DNA of 64,000 nucleotides, taken from assembly GCF_017565305.1 (NCBI RefSeq), contig NZ_JAGEKP010000001.1:1-64000 (forward strand), read 5' to 3'. The position numbers and the translations under genes were made by a program. Below the pieces are notes generated by a model. The model had not been told where the DNA came from. It saw only the letters and a list, made by a program, of their open reading frames with translations, and searched no databases. Positions 7,379 through 19,550 of the stretch are shown here, one piece after another. Position 1 is the first letter of the stretch. Each line of letters begins with the position of its first letter. This stretch comes from Leifsonia sp. TF02-11. GTDB taxonomy: Bacteria; Actinomycetota; Actinomycetes; Actinomycetales; Microbacteriaceae.

Positions 7379-9079
7379 ATGCGCTTCCGTTGGCCCGACA
7401 GGGAGTGGTGGCGGCAGGTACCGTCCGAGCTCGCGCGGCTCTGGCGCCGCTCCCTGCAGCTGCGGACGGTCGCGATCACGCTCCTCCTGACCGGTGTCGC
7501 GATCCTCGTCACCGGCGTCTACATGGCGCTCAGCATCAGCAACGACCTCTACCAGTCACGCCTCGACCAGGCGCTGCGCGACTCCAGCCGGGCGACGACC
7601 GCCGCCCAGACGACGTTGAACGCCTCGGACATCGGGTCGTCGGACAGCGGGAAGAACCTGCTCAACTCCACCCTCCAGGCGGTCCAGGCGTCGACCTCCA
7701 GCCGCCTGATCGCCGCATACCGCGTGCCGGGACAGGACACGAGCGTTCTCGCACCGCCCGACCGCGGCAGTCCGGCGCTCAACCCGGTCATCTCTCCGGA
7801 GCTCCGGACCGCCGTGAAGAACGGCGGGACGAAGCAGTTCTACCAGTCGGTGGCCCTGCCCTCGGGCACGGACTCGACCGACCCGGGGATCGTCGTCGGG
7901 ACCCAGCTGACGCTGCCGTCGTACGGCCGTTACGAGCTCTACATCGGCTACAACCTGCGCGACTCGGAGAACACGCTCCTGTTCGTCCAGAACACGCTCC
8001 TGCTGGCCGGCCTCGCGCTGATCGTGCTGATCGGCGCCATCACCTGGCTCATCGTGCGCTTCGTCGTCGAGCCCATCCGGGTGGCGGCCAGCACGAGCGA
8101 ACGGCTGGCCGCCGGCGACCTCGCGGTGCGCATCCCCGAGAAGGGCGAGGATGTCTTCGCGTCGTTGGCGCGCTCGTTCAACGGGATGGCGGACAGCCTC
8201 CAGAGCCAGATCAACCAGCTGGCGACGCTGTCGCAGCTGCAGCAGCGTTTCGTCTCCGACGTGTCGCACGAGCTGAGGACGCCGCTGACCACGATCCGGC
8301 TCGCCGGCGACGTCATCTACGACCAGCGCGGCTCGTTCCCGCCGGCGACCACACGGACCGCCGAGCTCCTGCACACCCAGATCGAGCGGTTCGACCGGCT
8401 GCTCTCCGACCTGCTGGAGATCAGCCGATACGATGCGGGCTCCGTGGCACTCGAACCGGAACCCACGAACCTCGTGCGTCTCGCCGAAGAGGTCGTCGAC
8501 GAGCTCAGGTCGGTCGCCGAGCAGAATGGATCGGAACTGCGGCTGGAGGCGCCGGGCGGCTACTTCGATGTCGAAATGGACCCGCGGCGCATCCGCCGGG
8601 TGGTCCGCAACCTCCTCGGCAACGCGATCGAGCACGGCGAAGGGGCACCGGTGGTGGTGACCGTCGACAGTAACGAGACGGCCGTCGCGCTCGCCGTCCG
8701 CGACTACGGGATCGGGATGAGCCAGAACGACGTCAACCACGTCTTCGACCGGTTCTGGCGGGCCGATCCGTCGCGCAAGCGCACCCTCGGCGGCACGGGT
8801 CTCGGCCTGGCCATCTCCCTCGAGGACGTCACACTGCATTCCGGCTGGCTGCAGGTGTGGTCGATGCCGGGCGAGGGCGCCTGCTTCCGGCTCACCCTGC
8901 CGCGCGTCACCGGCAAGGGCATCATCTCGTCGCCCCTGCCGCTGCCTCCCGTCGACGCGGGCGCCAAACCGGGCCGCCGTGCGGACGCGACCACGATCGA
9001 TTCGGCGGCCATCGCGAGCGCGGGCTCGGACAACATCGACGACGGCATCGTGCGTCCGGGAAGCGAGGCACGGGCATGA
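7379..9079 (+). CDS. mtrB: Sensor histidine kinase MtrB
   Basis: A 566-residue membrane sensor kinase and partner of MtrA. It has a first membrane helix near residues 22-45, an extracytoplasmic sensor region to about 195, a second helix ([20 protein letters not shown]), HAMP, then the dimerisation domain with His297 in [11 protein letters not shown] and an ATPase domain with N-box [17 protein letters not shown] and [16 protein letters not shown] at 7367-7372 is its ribosome site. The C-terminal ~50 residues are variable and probably unstructured. The stop overlaps the lpqB start (ATGA), coupling their [11 protein letters not shown]. Confidence 0.97.
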   Translation: MRFRWPDREWWRQVPSELARLWRRSLQLRTVAITLLLTGVAILVTGVYMALSISNDLYQSRLDQALRDSSRATTAAQTTLNASDIGSSDSGKNLLNSTLQAVQASTSSRLIAAYRVPGQDTSVLAPPDRGSPALNPVISPELRTAVKNGGTKQFYQSVALPSGTDSTDPGIVVGTQLTLPSYGRYELYIGYNLRDSENTLLFVQNTLLLAGLALIVLIGAITWLIVRFVVEPIRVAASTSERLAAGDLAVRIPEKGEDVFASLARSFNGMADSLQSQINQLATLSQLQQRFVSDVSHELRTPLTTIRLAGDVIYDQRGSFPPATTRTAELLHTQIERFDRLLSDLLEISRYDAGSVALEPEPTNLVRLAEEVVDELRSVAEQNGSELRLEAPGGYFDVEMDPRRIRRVVRNLLGNAIEHGEGAPVVVTVDSNETAVALAVRDYGIGMSQNDVNHVFDRFWRADPSRKRTLGGTGLGLAISLEDVTLHSGWLQVWSMPGEGACFRLTLPRVTGKGIISSPLPLPPVDAGAKPGRRADATTIDSAAIASAGSDNIDDGIVRPGSEARA

Positions 9080-10770
9080 TCCGGCGGACGGCACGGGGAC
9101 TGGGTGCGGCGGTGGCGATCACGCTCGCCCTGGTGCTCGCGGGGTGCGCGAGCATCCCCGATTCCGGACCCGTGCGCCGGGGCGGCCCCGTCGCCCAGGT
9201 CAACGACCAGCTCGACCTCGACTTCAACCCGTCGCCTCCCGAGAACGGCGCATCGCCGCAGCGGATCGTCCAGGGCTTCATCGACGCCGCGTCCAGCCCG
9301 AAGAACAACTTCCAGATCGCCCGCAAGTACCTGACGAAGTCGATGGCGGCCTCGTGGAACCCCGACGAGTCGGTCACCATCGACGACGGCCGCAACCGCA
9401 CGTTCGACCACGAGGGCAACCAGTGGTCGGTCGATGTGATCCCGGTCGCCAACGTCGACAGCGTCGGGTCGTACCGGCCGCTGGCGAGCAAGGCGCCGAT
9501 CGGCCTTTCCTACGAGCTCGCGCGTGAGAACGGGCAGTGGAGGATCGCGGTGGCGCCCGATGGCGTCGTCATCGACGACCCGACCTTCCGCGCCGTGTAC
9601 AGCCAGCAGACGCTGTACTTCTACAGTGCCGGCTACACCTACCTGGTGCCGGATGCGCGCTGGTTCCCGGCGCGGGTCGCGTCGGCGGCGACCCGTGTCG
9701 CCGGCGCCGTGCTCGCCGGGCCGGCCAAATGGCTGAACGGCGCCGTGACGACCGCCTTCCCGCAGGGCACGCAGCTCGCGGTCCCCTCGGTCACGACGGC
9801 CGGGGGTGTCGCGCGCGTCGACCTCAGCTCGGAGGCCGGGCAGGCGGACCAGGTGCAGCTGCAGCGCATGCAGCTCCAGCTCCAGCAGAGCCTCGGCGCG
9901 CTTGCCTCGTCCGTCCAGCTCTCGATCGAAGGCAACGTGCAGCAGATCTCGTCGCTCTCCGACTCGTCATCCCCGCTCCAGGACCCGTCGGTCGACTCGC
10001 ACGCGATCGTCTACCGGGGCGACAGCTTCGGGCTCCTCAACGGGTCGACGATCACCGATCTGAGCGGCGTGAGCGACAAGGTGGTGGCGCTGCAGCCCAG
10101 CGCGGCGACCGTGGACGCCAACCGCGACCAGGTCGCGGTGCTGTCGCACGGAGCCGCCGTGCTCGTGCGCAAGTCGGGCGACCCGGTCCGCGTCGACACG
10201 AGACCGGGACTGATCGCGCCGGCCCTCGACAACAACGGCTGGCTGTGGAGCGTGCCCGCCACTGCACCCGACGCTCTCCAGGTCGCGGGCTCGAACGGGC
10301 AGCCGCACGCGGTGAAGGTGGCCTGGCCCGGAGCGGTCGGGATCGTCGCGCTCGCCGTCTCTCGCGACGGCACGCGCGTCGTCGCGGTGCTGAGCACCGC
10401 GACAGGCTACGCGGTGGTCGCGGCGGGGGTCGTCCGGGACACGGACGGGCTGCCGACCGCCATCACGCAACCGATCGAACTGGCGGTCGGCGACGGAACG
10501 CCGATGTCGATCGCGTGGACGGGGGAGCTCACCGTCGCCGTCCTTTCGACGACGAACGGGGATGCCACGGTCATCACGGAGCAGACCATCGGCGGCACGT
10601 CGACGACGACCGCAGGTCCGACCGCCGGGCGTACGATCGCCGGCGCTGGAGGCCTCTCTCGCTACCTCGTGCTCGCCGCAGACGGCACGCTCCAGGCTCC
10701 GACGGGCAGCGGCTGGCAGACGCAGACCGACAAGGTCGGCGCTCTCGCCGTCCAGCTCGGCCAGCCCTGA
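9076..10770 (+). CDS. lpqB: Lipoprotein LpqB, modulator of MtrAB
   Basis: A 564-residue secreted lipoprotein. The signal peptide ends in the lipobox LAGC (residues 21-24), so Cys24 is the lipid anchor. A GerMN domain follows (about 60-330), then a beta-propeller-like C-terminal region. In mycobacteria LpqB binds the MtrB sensor domain and tunes MtrA phosphorylation; the same is expected here because the gene is [15 protein letters not shown] coupled to mtrB (ATG at 9076 overlaps its TGA). Length matches the family. Confidence 0.95.
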   Translation: MIRRTARGLGAAVAITLALVLAGCASIPDSGPVRRGGPVAQVNDQLDLDFNPSPPENGASPQRIVQGFIDAASSPKNNFQIARKYLTKSMAASWNPDESVTIDDGRNRTFDHEGNQWSVDVIPVANVDSVGSYRPLASKAPIGLSYELARENGQWRIAVAPDGVVIDDPTFRAVYSQQTLYFYSAGYTYLVPDARWFPARVASAATRVAGAVLAGPAKWLNGAVTTAFPQGTQLAVPSVTTAGGVARVDLSSEAGQADQVQLQRMQLQLQQSLGALASSVQLSIEGNVQQISSLSDSSSPLQDPSVDSHAIVYRGDSFGLLNGSTITDLSGVSDKVVALQPSAATVDANRDQVAVLSHGAAVLVRKSGDPVRVDTRPGLIAPALDNNGWLWSVPATAPDALQVAGSNGQPHAVKVAWPGAVGIVALAVSRDGTRVVAVLSTATGYAVVAAGVVRDTDGLPTAITQPIELAVGDGTPMSIAWTGELTVAVLSTTNGDATVITEQTIGGTSTTTAGPTAGRTIAGAGGLSRYLVLAADGTLQAPTGSGWQTQTDKVGALAVQLGQP

Positions 10771-10879
10771 CCGGCGTCAGCCCTGGTTGACGTCCTCCAC
10801 AGCCCGTGCCGACCGCGGGTTATCCACTGATCTCGGGCGCCGGCGGATGCGGAGGGAGACCACCGACGAGGCTGGAGGC

Positions 10880-11605
10880 ATGACCTCGACACCTGCCGCT
10901 CCCTCGCCCGCACGCCGACCAGTCCGGGATGCGCTCCTCGACGCCGCCGCCGTGCTGCTACCGGTCCGCTGCGCCGGCTGCTCCGTACCCGACCGGTCGG
11001 TGTGCACTGCGTGCGAGCGCTCGCTCGCGCCGCACCTGCGTACGCGCACGGTCGCGGGGATCTCGGTCAGCTCGGCCCTCGAGTACGACGGCGTGCCCCG
11101 CGCGGTGCTCCTGGCCTATAAGGACGCCGGGAGGGTGGATGCCGCTTCCGCCCTGGCCGGCGCGCTGCGGGCCGCGATCGCGGGTGCCGGTGCGGGCGTC
11201 GGCGTGGGTGTCGGCGAGGGCGCCGAGGTGGGTGCGCGTGCCGGCAGGGGCGATCGGGTCGTGCCCGTGCTCATCCCCTCGACGCGCGCGGCCTGGAGGC
11301 GCAGGGGCTATCACCCCACGGGGATGGTCCTCTCACGTTCGCGCATCCTCGATCCGCCGCTGTGGCGCGCGTTGCGGCTGACGCGACAGACCGCCGACCA
11401 GGCCGGGCTCTCGTCGAGCGACCGCGAGCGCAATCGCGAGGGCAGCATCGTCGCCTCCGACCGGTTGGCGGGGAGACGCTGTCTGATCGTCGACGACATC
11501 GTGACGACGGGCGCCACTCTCGTGGAGGCCGCCAGGGCGATCGCTGCGGCCGGCGGCGTGGTGGCCGGAGCTGCCACGATCGCGCAGACGCCGCGGCATC
11601 GATGA
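10880..11605 (+). CDS. ComF family phosphoribosyltransferase-like protein
   Basis: A 241-residue protein with an N-terminal cysteine cluster (CAGCSVPDRSVCTACERSL, residues ~33-51) likely to bind zinc, and a C-terminal type I phosphoribosyltransferase motif CLIVDDIVTTGATL. ComF helps natural transformation in naturally competent bacteria, but this homologue is widespread in actinobacteria between lpqB and hpf, where its role is unproven. An unusual Ala/Gly/Val/Glu-rich stretch (about residues 98-125) interrupts the domain. GGAGG 5 bases before the ATG supports this start. It lies 109 bases after lpqB with no strong terminator between. Confidence 0.88.
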   Translation: MTSTPAAPSPARRPVRDALLDAAAVLLPVRCAGCSVPDRSVCTACERSLAPHLRTRTVAGISVSSALEYDGVPRAVLLAYKDAGRVDAASALAGALRAAIAGAGAGVGVGVGEGAEVGARAGRGDRVVPVLIPSTRAAWRRRGYHPTGMVLSRSRILDPPLWRALRLTRQTADQAGLSSSDRERNREGSIVASDRLAGRRCLIVDDIVTTGATLVEAARAIAAAGGVVAGAATIAQTPRHR

Positions 11606-11742
11606 GCTCCGCCGTGCCTCAGAATTCACCCCCTGATTACGGTTCCTTAACGCACGGTGGGGCACTACGGTAGTCGAAAAGGCGCGAGCGATTCCGCCCT
11701 TCGTGATCCGGGCGGACGTCACGCCGGATCAGGGAGGTCTCC

Positions 11743-12441
11743 ATGGACATCAACATCGTCGGACGCAACCTGGGAATCACTGATCGGTTCCGCGAATACG
11801 CGACAGAGAAGGCCGACAAGGTCGCGCATCTCGCCGAGCGGGCCATCTCGTTCGAGATCAAGGTCAGCAGACACAACGAGAAGGCAGGATCCCAGAACGG
11901 CGACGATCGCGTCGAGCTGACGCTGGTCGGACCGAGGGCGGTGGTCCGGTCGGAGGCGACCGGCACCGACAAGTACGCGGCGTTCGACATCGCGCTCGGC
12001 AAGCTCCTCGAACGCGTCAGAAGGGCCAAGGACAGGCGCAAGGTTCATCGCGGGCAGCACAGGCCGACGTCGCTCCGCGAGGCCAGCACCGACGGGTTCA
12101 GTGCCGTCGGACTCGCCGCGGCGCCTGTGTCGGTGCTCGACCAGGTGCGCACAGGGAGCGTTCCCGCCGTCACCGACGAGACGGAGTCGAGCGAGGTCGA
12201 GGAGGAGTACAGTCCTGTCGTCATCCGCCAGAAGGTCTTTGCGAGCATCCCGATGACCGTCGACGACGCGCTGTACTACATGGAGCTGGTCGGCCACGAC
12301 TTCTACCTGTTCGTGGACCAGGAGACCAAGCGACCGAGCGTCGTCTACCGCCGCAAAGGCTGGGACTACGGCGTGATCGCCCTCGACGACGACGCCGAGG
12401 AGCTGCAGGAGGTCGCGACGGCCAGCCGCAAGCTCGGCTGA
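11743..12441 (+). CDS. hpf: Ribosome hibernation promoting factor, long form
   Basis: A 232-residue long HPF. The N-terminal beta-alpha domain (1-~100, beginning MDINIVGRNLGITDRFREYA) binds the 30S decoding region; after a linker of ~70 variable residues the C-terminal dimerisation domain (about 170-228, containing FYLFVDQETKRPSVVYRRK) joins two ribosomes into 100S dimers in stationary phase. GGAGGT precedes the ATG by 7 bases. A candidate -10 box TACGGT lies at 11666-11671. A perfect hairpin directly after the stop separates it from secA. Confidence 0.95.
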   Translation: MDINIVGRNLGITDRFREYATEKADKVAHLAERAISFEIKVSRHNEKAGSQNGDDRVELTLVGPRAVVRSEATGTDKYAAFDIALGKLLERVRRAKDRRKVHRGQHRPTSLREASTDGFSAVGLAAAPVSVLDQVRTGSVPAVTDETESSEVEEEYSPVVIRQKVFASIPMTVDDALYYMELVGHDFYLFVDQETKRPSVVYRRKGWDYGVIALDDDAEELQEVATASRKLG

Positions 12442-12448
12442 CGCACGC

Positions 12449-12485
12449 GCCGATGGCGTGCGCCTGGGCGGCGCACGCCATCGGC
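12449..12485 (+). terminator. Hairpin terminator after hpf
   Basis: Perfect 15 bp stem (12449-12463 with 12471-12485) and a 7-base loop, beginning 8 bases after the hpf stop and followed by GTCTT. The U-tract is weak, as is usual in actinobacteria. Confidence 0.85.
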
Positions 12486-12672
12486 GTCTTCGGTCCGCGT
12501 CGGCCCGTCGCCGCCCGTTCACGCACCTTTCAGCCCCCTCCCAGCGCCCACGGGACGTCTCCCGGGGCTGACCAAGTACGATGTTCTCTATCGTCGGCGG
12601 AGTGTGCCGTGCGGCGTGCGCCCGCCGGGGCGCGGGCATCATCGGCCCGACCGAGCAAAATGGAGTGCATCA

Positions 12673-15483
<2,811 letters not shown>

Positions 15484-16240
15484 CCTCAGTGCACCGCCGG
15501 ACGGCGGGGCGGCCACGTGGTCGCACCGCCGTCCGTGGTTTGCGGGTGGCTCTCGGTGGCCGCTGCGCCGCAGCCACGCGCAGCCGGGCGGATTTAGCCG
15601 CCAATCGCGGTCGCGGCAACGCTGCCGCGATTCAGCGCACTAATCGCGGTCGCGGGCGTCGCGCGCGTTCGAGCGACTCGCGCCGCGACACCCCGCGCCA
15701 GCCGGCGCACGCCGGCGAGCGGCTCGCGTCACGGGGCCACGCGCCCTGTGACGTGACCGGGGTGGCTGAGTTAGTGCCACCAATCGCGGTCGCGGGCCTC
15801 GCGCGCGGCCCGCACCGCGACACCTCGTGCAGGCCGCGTACCGGCCACCGGCCCGTGTCACGGGGCTATGTGCCCCGTACCGTGACCGGGCCGGCGGATT
15901 TAGTCCACTAATCGCGGTCGCGGGCCCCGCCTGCGGTCGCGCGACTCGCGCCGCGAGACCCAGTGCTGGCCGCACGCCGGTAAGCTGCCCGCGTCACGGG
16001 GCTGCGCGCCCTGCACCGTCACCGGCCGGCGGAAATAGCCGCCAATCGCGGTCGACCGCCTCGCGCCTCGCGCCCGCGGCTACAGCGTCCGGCAGCCCGC
16101 CGTCGACATGGCCACCTGACGGAGGCCGCGTGCACCCCGCGCCGCGGCAACCCCGCTAGCCGCACATGCACACCGCACATCGCACATCGGCCCCGCGTCA
16201 CAGAGACCACGCCCGCGTGACCCGGCCGACCGGCCGGCCG
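15484..16240. repeat. Gene-free region with a degenerate ~130 bp repeat array
   Basis: No supported gene lies here. The motif aatcgcggtcgcgg recurs at 15603, 15642, 15782, 15910 and 16044 (the last diverges after ten bases), and a near match at 16253 lies inside the next gene. From 15642 to 16044 the units are 140, 128 and 134 bases long. Each unit also holds an inverted repeat around cacggggc...gcgccc (for example near 15729-15752), followed by TGACCGG. The array runs up to the 3' end of the Rv3235-like gene, whose last codons look like the repeat start. Confidence 0.75.
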
Positions 16241-16777
16241 CTACAGCACGCTGATCGCGGTCGCGCGCCAGCGTTTCCTGTGGCGCTCCAGTCGGAGGGC
16301 GACGGCTCGGGAGCGGGTCGGCTGGTGGATCATGACGACGGCGTCGACGATGGAGTCGCCCAGGCGGGTGATCATCGGCTCGCCGACGCGGACGCGCGGG
16401 CGGCGGGCGTCGTCGCCCAGAGCCTCGCGCGAGCGCGAGGCGATCACCGTGCGGCGGAGCAATTGAACATACACCGAATCACTGACCCACCTGCCGAGTT
16501 GGTCCAGGGCTCGCGCGCCCGCGAGGATCTCGATGACGCAGAGGGCCAGCTTCGCGCTCAGCAGGCTCGGATCGTCGTCGAGTCCGGTGACGAGCCGGAG
16601 GTCGGGGTCGGGGTCTTGCTGCACGACGCTGAGCGGCGGCCGGCCCAGCGCCGACGCCTCCGGACGCGCATCGGCGACCGGCGGCCGCGTCGCGGGCGGC
16701 CGGAGCGTGTCCGTGTCGTCGAAGGCGGCGACGCCGCCGGCGGCGCGGTCGAGGACGGGAGCAAGGAGTGCGTTCAT
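16241..16777 (-). CDS. Rv3235-like protein (DUF6459 type)
   Basis: A 178-residue protein resembling the Rv3235 family encoded near secA in many actinobacteria. The first ~80 residues are Pro/Arg-rich and probably disordered; the conserved part is the C-terminal ~100 residues, with LALCVIEILAGARALDQLGRWVSDSVYVQLLRR and a basic end RLERHRKRWRATAISVL. No catalytic motif or membrane helix is seen. The ATG at 16775-16777 was chosen because the more upstream frame has no family resemblance, but no strong ribosome site is visible. Function unknown. It is divergent from the DUF2871 gene. Confidence 0.72.
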   Translation of the reverse strand: MNALLAPVLDRAAGGVAAFDDTDTLRPPATRPPVADARPEASALGRPPLSVVQQDPDPDLRLVTGLDDDPSLLSAKLALCVIEILAGARALDQLGRWVSDSVYVQLLRRTVIASRSREALGDDARRPRVRVGEPMITRLGDSIVDAVVMIHQPTRSRAVALRLERHRKRWRATAISVL

Positions 16778-16983
16778 CTGATGGTGGCTCGATTCTTCTG
16801 GTCGACGCGGTCGTCGATATATCTGTCTCACACTCAAGCAGCGCGGTCCGCGGGGGTCCAGGGCATCAACGCGGGTGTGGACAACTCGTTCCACCTCGTC
16901 GGCCCACGCGGCCGGCCGGCGACGAAGGACAGCTCGAACTTTCGGACGATGCGGCCGTTCGTCGCGCACGGGAGAGTGGAAGC

Positions 16984-17415
16984 ATGAAGTCTTCGTTCAT
17001 CGCATCCGTCGTCTACCTCGTTCTCGGTGTCGGGTCCGGCCTGTTCTACCGCGAGTTCACCAAGGCGCATGATTTCGCCGACGGGGCGAACACCCAGCTC
17101 GGATTGGTCCACACCCACCTGCTCGTGCTCGGCTTCGTCGTCTTCCTGCTCGTGCTCATCCTCGACCGGCTGTTCGGGATCGCCCGCGGGCCGCTGTTCC
17201 AGTGGTTCTTCTGGACCTACAACGCCGGCCTCGTGCTGACCGCGGCCATGCTGGCCGTCCACGGCAGCCTGACGGTCCTCGGCGAGCAGAGCACCGCCGC
17301 GATCGCCGGCATCGCCGGGCTGGGGCACATCCTGTTGACGGTCGGGCTCATCCTGTTCATGACGGCGCTCGGTCGCCGGATCTTCGGGAGGCAGGCCGCC
17401 GTCACCGAGGGGTGA
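16984..17415 (+). CDS. DUF2871 membrane protein
   Basis: A 143-residue protein with four predicted membrane segments (about 4-22, 42-62, 74-95 and 108-128) and a conserved HTHLLVLGF near residue 40. It matches the DUF2871 pattern of small membrane proteins; the histidines (HTH and a GHILLT later) resemble haem or metal ligands in cytochrome oxidase-like small proteins, but that is only a suggestion. The ATG follows GGGAGAGTGGAAGC. The pdtaS gene begins 23 bases later, yet has its own promoter. Confidence 0.8.
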   Translation: MKSSFIASVVYLVLGVGSGLFYREFTKAHDFADGANTQLGLVHTHLLVLGFVVFLLVLILDRLFGIARGPLFQWFFWTYNAGLVLTAAMLAVHGSLTVLGEQSTAAIAGIAGLGHILLTVGLILFMTALGRRIFGRQAAVTEG

Positions 17416-17426
17416 CCGCGTCTGTC

Positions 17427-17432
17427 TATAGT
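17427..17432 (+). promoter_or_regulatory. -10 box for leaderless pdtaS mRNA
   Basis: TATAGT is followed six bases later by the GTG start of pdtaS (17439). This spacing places the transcription start at or next to the start codon, as in leaderless actinobacterial mRNAs. No good -35 element is seen. Confidence 0.55.
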
Positions 17433-17438
17433 GGGGGA

Positions 17439-18932
17439 GTGTCGACGCTCAGTGATCTCGTCCATGCCCAGGGTCGTTCCTCCGAGGCGGACGTGGAGTG
17501 GCTCCACTCGCTCGTCGGCGACTGGCAGCTCCTGGCCGATCTGGCCTTCGCCGACATCGTTCTCTGGGTACCGACGACCGACGACGACTTCGTCGCCGTC
17601 GCGCACGCCCGGCCGTCGAGTGCGGCAACGCTCTTCTATCGTGACTTCGTCGGTCAGCGGATCAAGCCGGAGTGGCGCCAGCAGGTCACCGACGCCTACC
17701 GCACCAAGGAGATCATCGACACGTCCGCCCCGGACTGGTATGAGGAGACGCCGACGCGCGTCCGCGCCGTCCCGGTGATCCGGCGCCTCACCGTCCACTC
17801 GCCGGAGACCGCTCCCGAACCGGTAGCCGTCATCACGCGGCACACCAATCTCAGCGAAGCGCGCACGCCGAGCCGCCAGGAGCTCACATTCAACGACTGC
17901 GCGAACGACCTGTTCAACATGATCGCCACGGGCGACTTCCCCGACCTCGGAGCGCCCGCCGCACCGCGCAGAGGGGCGCCGCGCGCGGCGGACGGCCTCA
18001 TCCGCCTCGACGTCGACGGCATCACCACGTTCGCCAGCCCCAACGCCCTGAGCGCGTTCAACCGGATGGGCTTCACGGGTGAGCTCGAGGGCGAGTCCCT
18101 GGCCACGGTCACGACCGGCCTCCTGGCCGGCACGATCACGGTGGACGAGTCGCTTCCGCTGGTCGTCACCGGTCGTGCCCCGTGGCGCACCGACATCGAG
18201 GCACGCGGCGTAACCGTGTCCCTCCGCGCCATCCCGATCCGCAACCGCGGCCAGCGTGTCGGCGCGATCGTCCTGTGCCGCGACGTGTCGGAACAGCGGC
18301 ACCAGGAGCGCGAGCTCATCACCAAGGACGCCACGATCCGTGAGATCCACCACCGCGTCAAGAACAACCTCCAGACCGTCGCGTCGTTGCTGCGCATCCA
18401 GGCGCGCCGCACGCACTCGGAGGAGGCGAGGGAGGCGCTGAGCCAGGCCATGCGGCGGGTGGCGGCGATCGCGGTCGTGCACGACACGCTCTCGACGGGC
18501 CTCGCGCAGATCGTGGATTTCGACGACGTCTTCGACCGGGTGCTGCTCCTGGTCGCGGAGGTGGCGGCCAGCCACACGACGACGGTGCACCCGAAGAAGT
18601 CGGGCACGTTCGGTTCGCTGCCCAGCGAGTACGCGACCCCGCTCGCGCTCGCGCTCACGGAGCTGGTGACGAACGCGGTGGAGCACGGGCTGGCCGGGCG
18701 CGAGGGTCAGGTGGAGATCGTGGCGAACCGGACGGACGACTCGCTGACAGTGAAGGTCGTCGACAACGGATCGGGCCTGCCGGAGGGCAAGGTCGGCTCC
18801 GGGCTCGGCACACAGATCGTGCGCACCCTGATCCAGGGCGAACTCGGTGGGGCGATCGACTGGCACACGATGATGGGCCAGGGGACAGAGGTCACCATCG
18901 AGGTGCCGCTCCGCTACCTCACGACCGTCTGA
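17439..18932 (+). CDS. pdtaS: Sensor histidine kinase PdtaS
   Basis: A 497-residue soluble kinase. N-terminal GAF-like domain (about 20-150), PAS-like domain (about 190-290), then a HisKA_2 domain with REIHHRVKNNLQTVASLLRIQ (histidines 304 and 305) and an ATPase domain with ELVTNAVEHG and DNGSGLP. In mycobacteria PdtaS phosphorylates the RNA-binding antiterminator PdtaR and responds to signals such as cyclic-di-GMP, copper and nitric oxide. No pdtaR gene is in this window. The gene faces whiB1, as Rv3220c does Rv3219 in Mycobacterium tuberculosis, which supports the name. Confidence 0.92.
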   Translation: MSTLSDLVHAQGRSSEADVEWLHSLVGDWQLLADLAFADIVLWVPTTDDDFVAVAHARPSSAATLFYRDFVGQRIKPEWRQQVTDAYRTKEIIDTSAPDWYEETPTRVRAVPVIRRLTVHSPETAPEPVAVITRHTNLSEARTPSRQELTFNDCANDLFNMIATGDFPDLGAPAAPRRGAPRAADGLIRLDVDGITTFASPNALSAFNRMGFTGELEGESLATVTTGLLAGTITVDESLPLVVTGRAPWRTDIEARGVTVSLRAIPIRNRGQRVGAIVLCRDVSEQRHQERELITKDATIREIHHRVKNNLQTVASLLRIQARRTHSEEAREALSQAMRRVAAIAVVHDTLSTGLAQIVDFDDVFDRVLLLVAEVAASHTTTVHPKKSGTFGSLPSEYATPLALALTELVTNAVEHGLAGREGQVEIVANRTDDSLTVKVVDNGSGLPEGKVGSGLGTQIVRTLIQGELGGAIDWHTMMGQGTEVTIEVPLRYLTTV

Positions 18933-18938
18933 GCCGCA

Positions 18939-18997
18939 CCGAGAGGCACGTTGTCGTCCCCTTCGAACGCCGAAGGGGACGACAACGTGCCCCTCGG
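18939..18997. terminator. Conserved long hairpin, copy 1 (between pdtaS and whiB1)
   Basis: Inverted repeat with 27-base arms (18939-18965 and 18971-18997), one mismatch and a 5-base loop. The core GGCACGTTGTCGTCCCC and its complement are shared with three other hairpins in this window (28772-28828, 51075-51133, 59889-59947). It starts 6 bases after the pdtaS stop, between converging genes, so it likely acts as a bidirectional terminator; sequence conservation suggests a REP-like family. Confidence 0.8.
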
Positions 18998-19016
18998 GGG
19001 TGCGCCAACGGAAAAC

Positions 19017-19077
19017 GCCGAGGGGCGCTCCCGGACGCTGGTCACGTCTGCTAGGTGTTCGGGAGCGCCACCTCGGC
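19017..19077 (-). terminator. Second hairpin downstream of whiB1
   Basis: The arm at 19017-19033 pairs with 19060-19077 (GCCGAGGGGCGCTCCCG type, one bulge) across a 26-base loop. It lies 32 bases past the whiB1 stop and is a plausible terminator for that gene. Confidence 0.5.
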
Positions 19078-19109
19078 GGCGGTGTGTTGCAGGGAGCCTC
19101 TGGAGGGGC

Positions 19110-19358
19110 TCAGGAGGCGCGACGCGCGCGGGCGGCGCGACGCTTGAGCGCGCGGCGCTCGTCTTCGGAGAGGCCACCCCAGACGCCGGAGTCCTGACCG
19201 GTCTCGAGGGCGTACTGCAGGCAGATCTCCGTCACGGTGCAGCGTGCGCAGACCGCCTTCGCCTTGTCGATCTGGTCGACCGCGGGTCCGGTGTTTCCGA
19301 CGGGGAAGAACAGCTCGGGGTCCGCGGTCAGGCAGGCGGCTTTGTCGCGCCAATCCAT
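19110..19358 (-). CDS. whiB1: WhiB1 iron-sulfur transcription factor
   Basis: An 82-residue Wbl protein. Four cysteines that bind a [4Fe-4S] cluster are at residues 9, 37, 40 and 46; then GVWGGLSEDERRALKRR, the turn and basic helix that contact sigma factor and DNA. Length and sequence match WhiB1, an essential nitric-oxide-sensitive regulator in mycobacteria that binds sigma-A region 4. AAGGAG lies upstream of the ATG. The neighbouring pdtaS gene repeats the mycobacterial arrangement. The 192 bases upstream (19359-19550) have no gene and should carry the whiB1 promoter. Confidence 0.95.
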   Translation of the reverse strand: MDWRDKAACLTADPELFFPVGNTGPAVDQIDKAKAVCARCTVTEICLQYALETGQDSGVWGGLSEDERRALKRRAARARRAS

Positions 19359-19550
19359 GAAGATATGCTCCTTGTTTGCTGGATGTTTCCTGGCCCGAGG
19401 GGCCTAGAATGCAGGTAAGCAGCCGCGTTACAGGGTTCTTCAGATCCATGGGGAATGAGACCTGCCCACCACCCTGTGAGCACTAACTCGGCCTTGAATA
19501 TGCTCCCATAGCGGTTAACCCGAATCAATAGTTTTGTATGGGATAACGCT

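Noticed and set aside
15640-15975. Minus-strand frame of 111 codons in the repeat array
   Set aside because: Arg/Pro/Ala-rich, made of diverged repeats that do not keep frame from unit to unit; treated as non-coding.
19465-19490. CRP-type site (TGTGA) upstream of whiB1
   Set aside because: Only the left half-site is present; the right half TCACA is missing.
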